This document shows, one piece after another, positions 1-6,044 of a stretch of 6,044 nt of DNA. A program made the translations under genes and the position numbers. How positions within the stretch are numbered: the first letter of the stretch is position 1; each line of letters begins with the position of its first letter. Origin of the DNA: Synechococcaceae cyanobacterium RL_1_2. GTDB lineage: Bacteria; Cyanobacteriota; Cyanobacteriia; Cyanobacteriales; JAAUPO01. The notes under the pieces are model-generated. The model saw only the letters and a program-made list of their open reading frames with translations, was not told the origin of the DNA and searched no databases. The stretch is taken from positions 1 through 6,044 of the forward strand of contig JAAUPO010000164.1 in the NCBI GenBank assembly GCA_012033095.1, in the 5' to 3' direction.

Positions 1-290
1 ATAACATTTATGTAATTATGTGCGGATCTGCGCCCACTGATTGAGTAGGATAATGGTGGTCAAGGAATAATCTATAATTTGCTGAATTTTTTGCTCAAAC
101 AATGACAATAAATAGCAATAATTATTATTACCTCGATCGCAATATCCACCGGAATTTAATGCCGAAGATATTGCCAGCATCAATACCCAATGAAGTAAAC
201 TCAAGAATTACTGATATATTAAGCGGTAACTTCTTCAAGATTGATCTTCGAGATTAAATTTTCTCCTAACCCTTTTGTCAAACCTGAAAT
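1..290. other. AT-rich intergenic stretch, no supportable gene
   Basis: This leader is clearly more AT-rich than the rest of the window and all six frames are broken by frequent stops. A 62-codon minus-strand frame (204-16) needs a TTG start and resembles no family I know, so I do not call it. Positions 122-193 on the plus strand are less AT-rich and read as a plausible protein C-terminus (ending PPEFNAEDIASINTQ) but have no start codon, with a stop just upstream at 119-121. A short imperfect hairpin (AAGAT, loop TG, ATCTT) spans about 236-247. The promoter of the KGK gene is expected in this stretch, but I cannot pick a convincing -35/-10 pair. Confidence 0.5.
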
Positions 291-1138
291 ATGGATAATA
301 ACAACGTGGATAAACAATTTACCCCCCTTCGCAATGGTGAAGTTATTTCAGTAAACGAGATTGGTCAATTTTTAATCAGCCATAGCACGTTTAGGGTAGA
401 AGAATTTACGTCGGTACTCAAAGAAGAAATCGTTAAAAATAAAATTGGTGGCGGCGATCAAGAAAAATTAGTGTGGTTTAGTGAGGACGGCCTAAGCTGC
501 GAAGTATTGCGGTTTAATGCCCAGGGTTGGCAAAAGGCAAAGTGCGCATTTCCCTAGAATTTTGTCCCGATGACTCTGCGGAGACCATTAATTTGACCCC
601 TGCCACACCTACGACGACTAGAGCGCAGGCTACCCCCCCCGTGGCGGCCCCAGAGGCATTAGAAGAAGATCAACTGGAACTGGTTGATGCCGAGGAGGAG
701 GACAATGATGATAGTTTCTATGACAATTTTGGGGAAGACAGCGATGAAATATTTGGGGAAACTGCGGCAGAAGATGACTTTTTTGCTGAAGACAAAGATA
801 ACGATGACGAGGAAGAAAAATTAGAAATTAGTTTTGAAACGGAAAGCCATGGAGAGGATTTGGAACTACCGGACAGTGACGATGATAATGAAATGGATCT
901 TAGTTTTGATACTTCCTTTGGCGATGGAGAGGAGCAGGACGAGGATTTTGATGGGGTGTTATTAATCGATGAGTCCCCTGTCATTGAATCCAGTGGCGAT
1001 CTAGATAATCTACCCCCTGATACGGATTTTGATCTAGGCACGGATATTGGCAGTGTTTTTGGTGATGATAGTCTCGGTGATAGTGGGGGTGACGATGAGA
1101 ATGATATGGTAGGAGACGTGTGGGACGATTTGGAATAG
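291..1138 (+). pseudogene. KGK-domain protein with acidic C-terminal tail, frameshifted
   Basis: The function of the KGK family is not established; it is a cyanobacterial domain of roughly 90-100 residues named for a Lys-Gly-Lys motif at its end. The first part (ATG 291, stop 555-557, 88 codons) carries the domain up to FNAQGWQK. The rest continues in the -1 frame as KGKVRISLEFCPDD and runs to the stop at 1136-1138. Restoring one G in AAAAGGC (532-538) gives one 282-residue protein with the KGK motif at residues 82-84. Residues 94-282 are extremely acidic: by my count 72 Asp/Glu and only 3 Lys/Arg in 189. They include a loosely repeated (L/I)SF(D/E)T motif and are probably disordered. There is no signal peptide or membrane segment, so it is presumably cytoplasmic. 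The start has no clear Shine-Dalgarno. tilS follows after 24 bp on the same strand. Family assignment is fairly sure; whether the gene is truly broken is not. Confidence 0.75.
532..538 (+). other. Frameshift site in the KGK gene (one G missing)
   Basis: In the frame from ATG 291 the codons are CAA AAG GCA AAG, leading to a stop at 555-557. The family motif needs CAA AAG GGC AAA, so one G is absent from the run at 536-537. A ribosome could in principle make the same change if Lys-tRNA slipped from AAG (534-536) back to AAA (533-535), since GGC AAA GTG then follows in frame. I see no strong downstream pseudoknot or stem to support that. Confidence 0.8.
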
Positions 1139-1162
1139 GGCCCCTGGCGGTGGCGAATCGCC

Positions 1163-2143
1163 ATGAAGACCGATCGCGATTGGGGTACAACCCACGCCCA
1201 GCTCCAGGGATTGTTAAAACGTCATCAGTGGTTACCTAGCCATAGCCGGATTTTAATTGCTTTATCTGGGGGCCAGGATTCCCTCTGTTTAACTAAGCTC
1301 CTAAGGGATCTCCAACCCCATTGGTCTTGGTTCCTGGCGATCGCCCACTGTGATCATGGTTGGCAAGGGGATCAAGGTATTGCTGACCATGTAAAGTCCC
1401 TAGCTGAAGGAGTATTTGAGTTACCTTATTATCTACGGTACGGCCATGAAATTAAGGAAACGGAAGCTGCCGCTCGGGCCTGGCGTTATGAAACTTTGCA
1501 GGAGATTGCCCGTGGGGAAGATTTTGGGTTTGTGGTGACGGGCCATACCCAAAGCGATCGCGCTGAAACCTTGTTATTAAATTTATTACGGGGTTCTGGG
1601 GCCCAGGGTTTAGGGGCCATGGCCCCAGTGCGGCCCTTAAGCGATCGGGTGTTATTAGTCAGACCCTTACTTCACCTACACCGCAGCCAAACTGCCCATT
1701 TTTGTGAACAATACGGCCTCCCCATTTGGGAAGATGGGGTTAACCAAAATTTAAAGTATGCCCGTAATCGGGTGCGGTTGGAGTTATTACCCTACCTCAA
1801 ACAGCATTTTAATTCCCAAGTAGAATCCCACCTCAGTCACAGCGGGGAAATTTTACAGGCGGAAGCGGCTTATCTAGATGAAGTAGCAACCCGCCATTAT
1901 CAGATGCTCTGTCCCCAACCCGATCGCTTAGAACGCCAAGGCACCCACCAATTACCGATCGCTCTCCAACGGCGGGTAATCATCAAATTCATCCAAGGCC
2001 ATAGCTCTAAAACCCTAGGCTTTGAGCAGGTCGAATCCATTCGTTACCTCTTAGGGGCTCCCCAACGCAGCCGCACATCTAGCTTGCCAGGGGGATTAGT
2101 GGTGGCGGTGGCGGGGGATTACCTCAGGGTTAATGGCTCTTAA
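1163..2143 (+). CDS. tilS: tRNA(Ile)-lysidine synthetase TilS
   Basis: TilS uses ATP and lysine to change C34 of the CAU-anticodon tRNA(Ile2) to lysidine, so that it reads AUA and is charged with isoleucine; the enzyme is cytoplasmic and normally essential. The N-type PP-loop SGGQDS is at residues 35-40. Other family landmarks are HCDHG (62-66), the AR..RYETL region (about 104-112), GHTQSDRAET (127-136) followed by LLRGSG, and RNRVR (201-205) just before LLPYL. At 326 residues it is the short form, lacking the full C-terminal extension of the E. coli enzyme (about 430 residues). ATG 1163 is the first start after the in-frame stop of the KGK gene. A small hairpin (TGGCG-AAT-CGCCA, 1151-1163) touches that ATG and no Shine-Dalgarno is obvious. 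The gene is intact, unlike its neighbour, and its last 14 bp overlap the convergent amidase gene. Confidence 0.95.
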   Translation: MKTDRDWGTTHAQLQGLLKRHQWLPSHSRILIALSGGQDSLCLTKLLRDLQPHWSWFLAIAHCDHGWQGDQGIADHVKSLAEGVFELPYYLRYGHEIKETEAAARAWRYETLQEIARGEDFGFVVTGHTQSDRAETLLLNLLRGSGAQGLGAMAPVRPLSDRVLLVRPLLHLHRSQTAHFCEQYGLPIWEDGVNQNLKYARNRVRLELLPYLKQHFNSQVESHLSHSGEILQAEAAYLDEVATRHYQMLCPQPDRLERQGTHQLPIALQRRVIIKFIQGHSSKTLGFEQVESIRYLLGAPQRSRTSSLPGGLVVAVAGDYLRVNGS

Positions 2144-3871
2144 ACCACAGATCTAACCCTTCCGCGATCGCGGTGGCTACCTGTTGGTTAGCGGCCGGAT
2201 CACTAATCCATTCAAACTCTTGGGGATTAATCATAAAACCGAGTTCTAATAGCACCGTGGGGGCGATATGGGGGCGGGTGAGGGCAAGGTTATTCCAAAA
2301 AATACCGTAATTAGGTCGCTCCAGGTTATTAACTAAATGATTTTGTAAAAAAACCGCCAGATCATGGGCTTGGGGATAATACCAAAAAGTGCCAATGCCC
2401 GCCGTAGCGATCGCGTCCCCACCATCGGGCAACGCATTATGATGAATCGATAAAGCCACATCCGGGGCAGTACGATAAATTAAATCCATTCTTTCCTTTA
2501 ACCCGATCGCTTCATCGGTGGTGCGACTCATCACCACGTTTGCCCCCATCCCTTTTAACGATCGGGCCAATAAGAGGGAAATTGCTAAGTTCGCATCCTT
2601 TTCTGGATAACCATTAGGCCCGATCGCCCCCGGTTCACTGCCCCCATGGCCCGGATCGATCAAAACCGTTTTCCCCGTTACCCCTTGAGTACCACCCCCT
2701 GGGCCATGGCGGAGGGTTAACACTAGGTTGGTGCCGCTATAGTTAAGATCAAAGCCCCACAGTTGGGGTTGTTTGAGGGCGAAACGATAGGTGATATGGC
2801 CAGGCTCCGGTTGATGCCAATCTAATCGTTTAATCAAAGGATTATCATCAAGGCGGATCAAATCGGTTTGGGCTGTCACATTGTACAGATGTAACGTGAC
2901 GTAGCCTTCTCCCTGTTCTAGACTATAGGGTACCGGTTGTTCTAAGGGAAAAATGATCTCCGTACGATCGCCCCGATTGCGGCTGGTAATGCTGCGAATC
3001 AGGGAATGGGTAGCAATGGCACCGGGTAGGGTGGTGGTTTCTTCTCGCTTTAACCAGACTCCGTAGCCTAAACGTACCCAATCCCCTTCTGTTCCAGTAA
3101 CCGTATCCCTAACCCCAGCCACTAGGGGAGTTAAGCGGGAGTAACTGGTACTCGGCCCGGTGCGGGTTACCCCAGTATTATTGGTGGCCACGACTTCTAA
3201 GCGATCGGGGTCAAAAATAGTGATTTGCCCTTGACCTTTGATCTGGGTTTGGCCCTCTAAACCTTGCCAAGTAAAGGTGGGATAACCTAAATTTCCTGGT
3301 TGGTCAAAGGCGGTACACCCTGCATACAACGACGTGATCGCTTGATCTTGTCCCGATGCCCCATTAATTAGGGCCGCATTGCCTAGGGCCAGATTGGTAA
3401 TGGGGGGCTGTGGCAGTAAAGCTAATTGTTGATCCGCGATCGCCACATTGACCCTACTCTTGGGGGGCGCGATCGCAGAAAAACAAATCAATTCCCCATG
3501 GCAACTCTCCCCAGATCTAGGTTAGGACTTAGCTCAGTCAAACCATTAACTAAGGTTGGAACGGTGCTAGTGCGAAGGATGGTGCGATTAATTTCACCCC
3601 GATCGCCACGGATGGTAAAGGTGTTTGTTCCTAGTTGGAGGGGAAAGGATGGGGCAAAGTGACCTTGGCCACTGCGATCGATCAGAGTGCCATTGATATA
3701 GACCGGCGCTTGGGGATCGGCGGTGCCAATAAAAAAAATTTGCTCCGCTGTCGTTTCATGGTGATCGCTAGGATAGGCCAAATAAAGTTCCTGGGCGATC
3801 CCAGGATAACTAACGGCAACACTTAACCCTAAACCGAGGGGAAGATGATGGAATTTGGTCGTAATCGACAT
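2130..3871 (-). pseudogene. N-acetylmuramoyl-L-alanine amidase (Amidase_3), frameshifted
   Basis: Amidases of this family are zinc enzymes that cut the bond between N-acetylmuramic acid and the stem peptide of peptidoglycan, acting outside the cytoplasmic membrane in cell separation and wall turnover. The gene is in two pieces: 3871-3488 (127 residues) and 3491-2130 (453 residues). Restoring one G at the ATGGGGAATTG site joins them as MGELICFSAIAPP, a 580-residue protein. In restored numbering there is a weak signal peptide (1 to about 26, ending GIA-QE), a beta-rich region, an SH3-like segment (about 231-277), an AMIN-like segment (about 288-388) and the Amidase_3 domain (about 401-577). Likely zinc ligands are H409 in DPGHGG, E424 and H477; E543 in LLELGF is the likely catalytic glutamate. 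All four are present, so the catalytic part itself is undamaged. It is last in the minus-strand cluster, 55 bp after DUF4335, and the ATG at 3871 has no clear Shine-Dalgarno. Confidence 0.88.
3488..3500 (-). other. Frameshift site in the amidase gene (one G missing)
   Basis: On the coding strand the sequence reads ATG GGG AAT TGA, ending the first piece at 3490-3488. With one more G (C4 at 3494-3497 on the plus strand becoming C5) it reads ATG GGG GAA TTG ATT TGT, that is MGELIC, and enters the frame of the catalytic part. The downstream frame could only start independently at TTG 3491, which would leave a protein without a signal peptide. Confidence 0.8.
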
Positions 3872-4315
3872 AGCAGGAACAGAGGTAATGGAATTTGAAA
3901 TTGGCCATGGCAGCGATCGCCGCCCCCTACCATGGCTCTACTTGCACCTTACCATCAACGGAAAAAGTTACTTTAAATTGACCTAATTCAGTTTGGGGAA
4001 CGAGGGTTGTACCAGGTTTAATGCCAGCGGCCATGGGATTAACGAGGGTTTCTAGGGGAACGTCCTTTTGGTGTCCGATCGCCCCAGCGTTTCTCGGCTC
4101 AAAATCAGCAACTTCCCCATCTGCGGTAACCCCCACCCTAAACACTAACGGTTCAGGAGAAGCGGTGACCCCATCCCATGCGGATTTGAGGTTTGCTTGC
4201 AGTTGCCCCTCTAACTTTCCTAGCACAGCGGAATCCGTAATGGTCGGCCCAAAACTAGCTTTGCCTTTATATCCATCCCAGGGACTAATTTCTAACCCTT
4301 GGCGATCGAACACCA

Positions 4316-4321
4316 CTAAAA
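4316..4321 (-). other. Second frameshift site in the DUF4335 gene (one T missing)
   Basis: The coding strand reads GCG GAC TTT TAG TGG TGT TCG, stopping after ADF at 4318-4316. One extra T gives GAC TTT TTA GTG GTG TTC GAT (DFLVVFD), which runs on to the stop at 3929-3927. The GTG at 4316 is unlikely to be a genuine start, since the piece would begin in the middle of a beta-strand-like segment. Confidence 0.8.
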
Positions 4322-5105
4322 GTCCGCGATCGCTTCGGTATTAATCTTGCTGGTAGCGTTATATTTCAGGGCCGGTAAGGGGGTTGTTTCCGCCACATTA
4401 TCGGGGGTTCCCTTCACGCCGGCGTACTCAACAATGGAGCCATCCCGCGTAGCCGTTACCCTAAATTGATTTTCGCCCGTATTAATAGCCCGATCCTCCC
4501 AGGCTTCCCCAATGGTTCGTTTTAAATAACGCTGAATAAACTGTAATTCCGTCGGATCTTCAATTTTATTAGCCGATTGTAACGCTGATTCAATCTCCTT
4601 GAGATCACCAATCTTCGGTTCCCCAGGGGCCTCTTCCGAGGATTGGTCTTCCTCCGCCGGGTTATTGGATTCGGTGGTGGGCTGTTCCCCTGGTTTCAGG
4701 TTAGGATTCGTAATGGTGGAAGGGGTGGGTAGGAGCAAAGATAACCCCGCCGCGATCGCGATACTAGCTAATCCCAGTACTGGCGGCCCAAACCTTTTCA
4801 CGATCGGTTCATTAGAACGTCGATACTTACGGGGCAGGGGTTTTTCCTTGAGGGTTAACTCTGGGAGGGTACTATGATCCGCTAAACATTGATCGATCGC
4901 TTCCATCAGATCAAACAATTCTGCGGTGGTTAAATCAATGCTCTGTTGGGTATTTTCCTTAACTTGGCTAATACTCAAACGATGGCGGTAGGAATCGGGT
5001 AAATGCATTAAATTCACCATCTCCTGATTAGCCGCATTTACATGGCGATGCTCTAGTCCACTTAAAAAACCTTGGACATAGTTACTAACACTCTTAACCA
5101 AGGAG

Positions 5106-5118
5106 TTAAAAAAAGATT
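5106..5118 (-). other. First frameshift site in the DUF4335 gene (one extra base)
   Basis: The coding strand has GGC AAA ATC followed by seven T and AA, so the frame from GTG 5270 ends with GGKIFF and TAA at 5108-5106. With six T it reads GGKIFF-NSLVKSV and joins the middle frame, which matches the family pattern TGG-x-x-FF-x-SLV as I remember it. Removing one A from the A4 run just before would also work, giving GGKSFFNSLV; the sequence alone cannot tell which base is extra. Confidence 0.75.
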
Positions 5119-5266
5119 TTGCCCCCAGTAATCGTGTGGTTGGAGCCAATAATGCATTGCACGTTCATCAACACATTCATCGTCTCACTAAAATTACCCT
5201 CTTCCCCATCACCCATGCCCTCTAGGATCAAGGTACAGTTCGGTAAACTATATTGTCGAATAATAC

Positions 5267-5281
5267 TCACGAGACCTCTCC
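5267..5281 (-). promoter_or_regulatory. GTGA stop/start overlap and ribosome binding site of the DUF4335 gene
   Basis: The TGA of the DUF3038 gene (5269-5267) overlaps the GTG start of the DUF4335 gene (5270-5268) as GTGA. A good Shine-Dalgarno, GGAGAGG, lies at 5281-5275 with a 4-base spacer (7 if only GGAG is used). This arrangement is typical of translationally coupled genes and is what fixes the otherwise missed DUF4335 start. Confidence 0.75.
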
Positions 5282-5878
5282 ATCAAACAAGCTAATCCAA
5301 AGGCGCTTTACCCCATGGGTTCCGGTACAAAATAGTAATTGATTAAGTAGCTTTAACGCTAGCTCATCTAAGTCTTCAGAAGATTCCAAGTAGGCATCAA
5401 TTTTAGTTCGGCGAATATTCATGCGACTACAAAAGTACGCTTCAAAATGGTCGAGGTATGTAAACAATTGAAAATGGTTTTGTACCGGCAAATGACGGGA
5501 TCTCATCTCTAACTCCGCACTAATGAGCTGCCGAATTTTCACCGTAAGTTGTCTCGCGAGATGGCTAATAATTACAATCAGAGCCTTAGCTTGATCCATG
5601 GTCATCGCTTTTCTGGTGTGGGCCCGTCGCCAAGGATTCGTTACCCGAAGCTGCCACAAAATAACTCGATTTTTGATGATGGTATCTAACTCTAATTGTT
5701 TAGCTACCGTCAGTATTTTTTCTGCTCCCCCCAACTCTAACGCTTCGATCGCAATGAGCAATTGATCGAGATGTTCACTCACATGGGGAGGACAGGGTTG
5801 ATTCCCTAAATTAAAGTTGGGCAATTGGCTCAACACTAAAGGCGTTTGACTTTTTTCGGCGACGGAAGTTGCTGACAT
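5267..5878 (-). CDS. DUF3038 family protein
   Basis: The biochemical role is unknown. This is a cyanobacterial family usually adjacent to DUF4335, as here. From ATG 5878 the product is 203 residues, starting MSATSVAEKSQTPLVLSQLP. I prefer this to the TTG at 5920, which adds 14 residues unlike family N-termini; neither has a clear Shine-Dalgarno. Recognisable parts are a CP..V...LD.LL.AIEAL block, an IIKNRVILWQLR block leading to NPWRR, a DQAKALIVII helix, and a C-terminal region with IRRTKIDAYL and LLNQLL. The protein looks wholly alpha-helical and soluble, with no signal peptide or membrane segment. The 97 bp upstream (5879-5974) are AT-rich with -10-like hexamers on the minus strand (TATAAA at 5930-5925, AATATA at 5940-5935) but no matching -35 box. 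The gene is intact and overlaps DUF4335 as GTGA, suggesting co-production and perhaps a complex. Confidence 0.85.
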   Translation of the reverse strand: MSATSVAEKSQTPLVLSQLPNFNLGNQPCPPHVSEHLDQLLIAIEALELGGAEKILTVAKQLELDTIIKNRVILWQLRVTNPWRRAHTRKAMTMDQAKALIVIISHLARQLTVKIRQLISAELEMRSRHLPVQNHFQLFTYLDHFEAYFCSRMNIRRTKIDAYLESSEDLDELALKLLNQLLFCTGTHGVKRLWISLFDGEVS

Positions 5879-5974
5879 TACAAAATTACTAAAATGGATT
5901 GCTCGCTTGACTAGATTCAAACAATTTATATTTCTATATTACCCAACCTCCGTACTTAGGGATACGCTCTGATT

Positions 5975-6044
5975 TTAGAGGAAGGGGCGATCGAGGAAGC
6001 CGATCATGCCAGGATAACCACGGAGATCGAGTTCAGAATGTCTT
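5975..6044 (-). CDS. C-terminal end of an unidentified gene, cut by the window edge
   Basis: On the minus strand one frame is open from the window edge to a TAA at 5977-5975, encoding 22 residues that include ELDLRGYPGMIGFLDRPFL. The composition reads like real protein, and it would be the gene upstream of DUF3038 with a 97 bp spacer. I cannot assign a family from so short a piece. A plus-strand frame over the same bases is also open to the edge but lacks a start codon, so the strand is not certain. Confidence 0.35.
   Translation of the reverse strand, partial: RHSELDLRGYPGMIGFLDRPFL

Larger units (their letters stand above)
1337..4759. repeat. HIP1 octamers (GCGATCGC), nine dispersed copies
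   Basis: Copies begin at 1337, 1554, 2164, 2407, 3436, 3469, 3913, 4326 and 4752. HIP1 is a palindrome heavily over-represented in many cyanobacterial genomes and is the main compositional clue to the organism. All copies lie in tilS and the minus-strand cluster, eight inside coding sequence and one (3913) in the 55 bp gap before the amidase gene. The copy at 2164 is part of a longer perfect palindrome, CCGCGATCGCGG (2162-2173). Confidence 0.9.
3927..5270 (-). pseudogene. DUF4335 family membrane protein, two frameshifts
   Basis: The function is unknown; the family is cyanobacterial and is normally encoded next to DUF3038. The true start is GTG 5270 (beginning SIIRQYSLPNCTLILEG), preceded by GGAGAGG at 5275-5281 on the coding strand, inside the DUF3038 gene. 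The gene is read in three pieces: 5270-5106 (54 codons to a TAA), a middle piece ending at 4316 and a last piece 4316-3927. Removing one T from the T7 run (5108-5114) and adding one to the T4 run (4318-4321) restores 447 residues. There is a helical N-terminal part, a basic stretch, one membrane segment (about 160-180, FGPPVLGLASIAIAAGLSLL) and an acidic Pro/Ser/Glu linker. Two related beta-type segments follow, each with an FRV motif. The basic residues before the membrane segment suggest the C-terminal half lies outside the cytoplasm. A common ORF call starting at 5149 (TTG) would be wrong at its first 14 residues. Confidence 0.82.

Noticed and set aside
16..204. 62-codon minus-strand ORF
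   Set aside because: TTG start, no ribosome binding site, AT-rich DNA and no recognisable family; it covers the better coding-like stretch on the other strand.
527..1138. Separate gene starting at TTG 527
   Set aside because: The start overlaps the KGK domain with no ribosome binding site, and the sequence continues the domain exactly in the -1 frame; a frameshifted single gene fits better.
718..1164. 148-codon Ser-rich minus-strand ORF, and the 69-codon one at 981-1190
   Set aside because: Both are shadows of the acidic tail and the tilS start: Asp/Glu codons read backwards give Ser-rich open frames.
3426..3826. Two plus-strand ORFs (3426-3662 and 3635-3826)
   Set aside because: They lie antisense to the N-terminal part of the amidase gene, whose protein reads as a genuine family sequence.
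3872..3926. Possible terminator or operator between DUF4335 and the amidase gene, from CCATGG at 3905-3910 and 3930-3935
   Set aside because: Each CCATGG is itself palindromic, so the pair is not evidence for a hairpin, and there is no T-tract on either strand.
4021..4877. Plus-strand ORFs at 4021-4344 and 4599-4877
   Set aside because: Antisense shadows of the DUF4335 gene with no family resemblance.
1..6044. CRISPR array, insertion sequence, tRNA or phage-type defence system
   Set aside because: I saw no spaced direct repeats, terminal inverted repeats, transposase motifs, cloverleaf or known defence domains on either strand.

Overview
The window looks like a cyanobacterial chromosome, most like the Synechocystis/Crocosphaera side of the phylum. 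Three things point there. Nine copies of the HIP1 octamer GCGATCGC occur, with many more CGATCG cores. Three genes belong to families known essentially only from cyanobacteria (KGK-domain, DUF3038, DUF4335). The cell-wall amidase has the cyanobacterial SH3/AMIN-like layout. Family names come from recognising the protein sequences; no search was run.

Layout, left to right. 1-290 is AT-rich and holds no supportable gene, only a short coding-like stretch near 122-193. A plus-strand pair follows: a KGK-domain gene with a long acidic tail (291-1138), then tilS, the tRNA(Ile2) lysidine synthetase (1163-2143). tilS converges on, and overlaps by 14 bp, a minus-strand cluster. Read in its own 5'->3' direction that cluster is: the last 22 codons of an unidentified gene at the window edge (6044-5975), a DUF3038 gene (5878-5267), a DUF4335 membrane protein gene (5270-3927, joined by a GTGA overlap) and an exported N-acetylmuramoyl-L-alanine amidase gene (3871-2130).

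The most notable feature is that three of the five complete-length genes are interrupted by single-base indels. There are four, each explainable as a one-base length change in a short homopolymer: G3 to G2 in the KGK gene, G5 to G4 in the amidase gene, and T6 to T7 plus T5 to T4 in the DUF4335 gene. Undoing each restores one continuous, family-like protein (282, 580 and 447 residues). tilS and DUF3038 are intact. The indels may be sequencing or assembly errors, recent pseudogenisation or, less likely, recoding. They explain why a naive ORF call gives seven or eight small proteins here instead of three.

Functionally, tilS serves decoding of AUA codons. The minus-strand cluster looks like an envelope group: an uncharacterised soluble helical protein, a partner with one membrane segment and an extracytoplasmic C-terminal half, and a peptidoglycan amidase. 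I found no mobile element, CRISPR array, tRNA, rRNA or convincing terminator.
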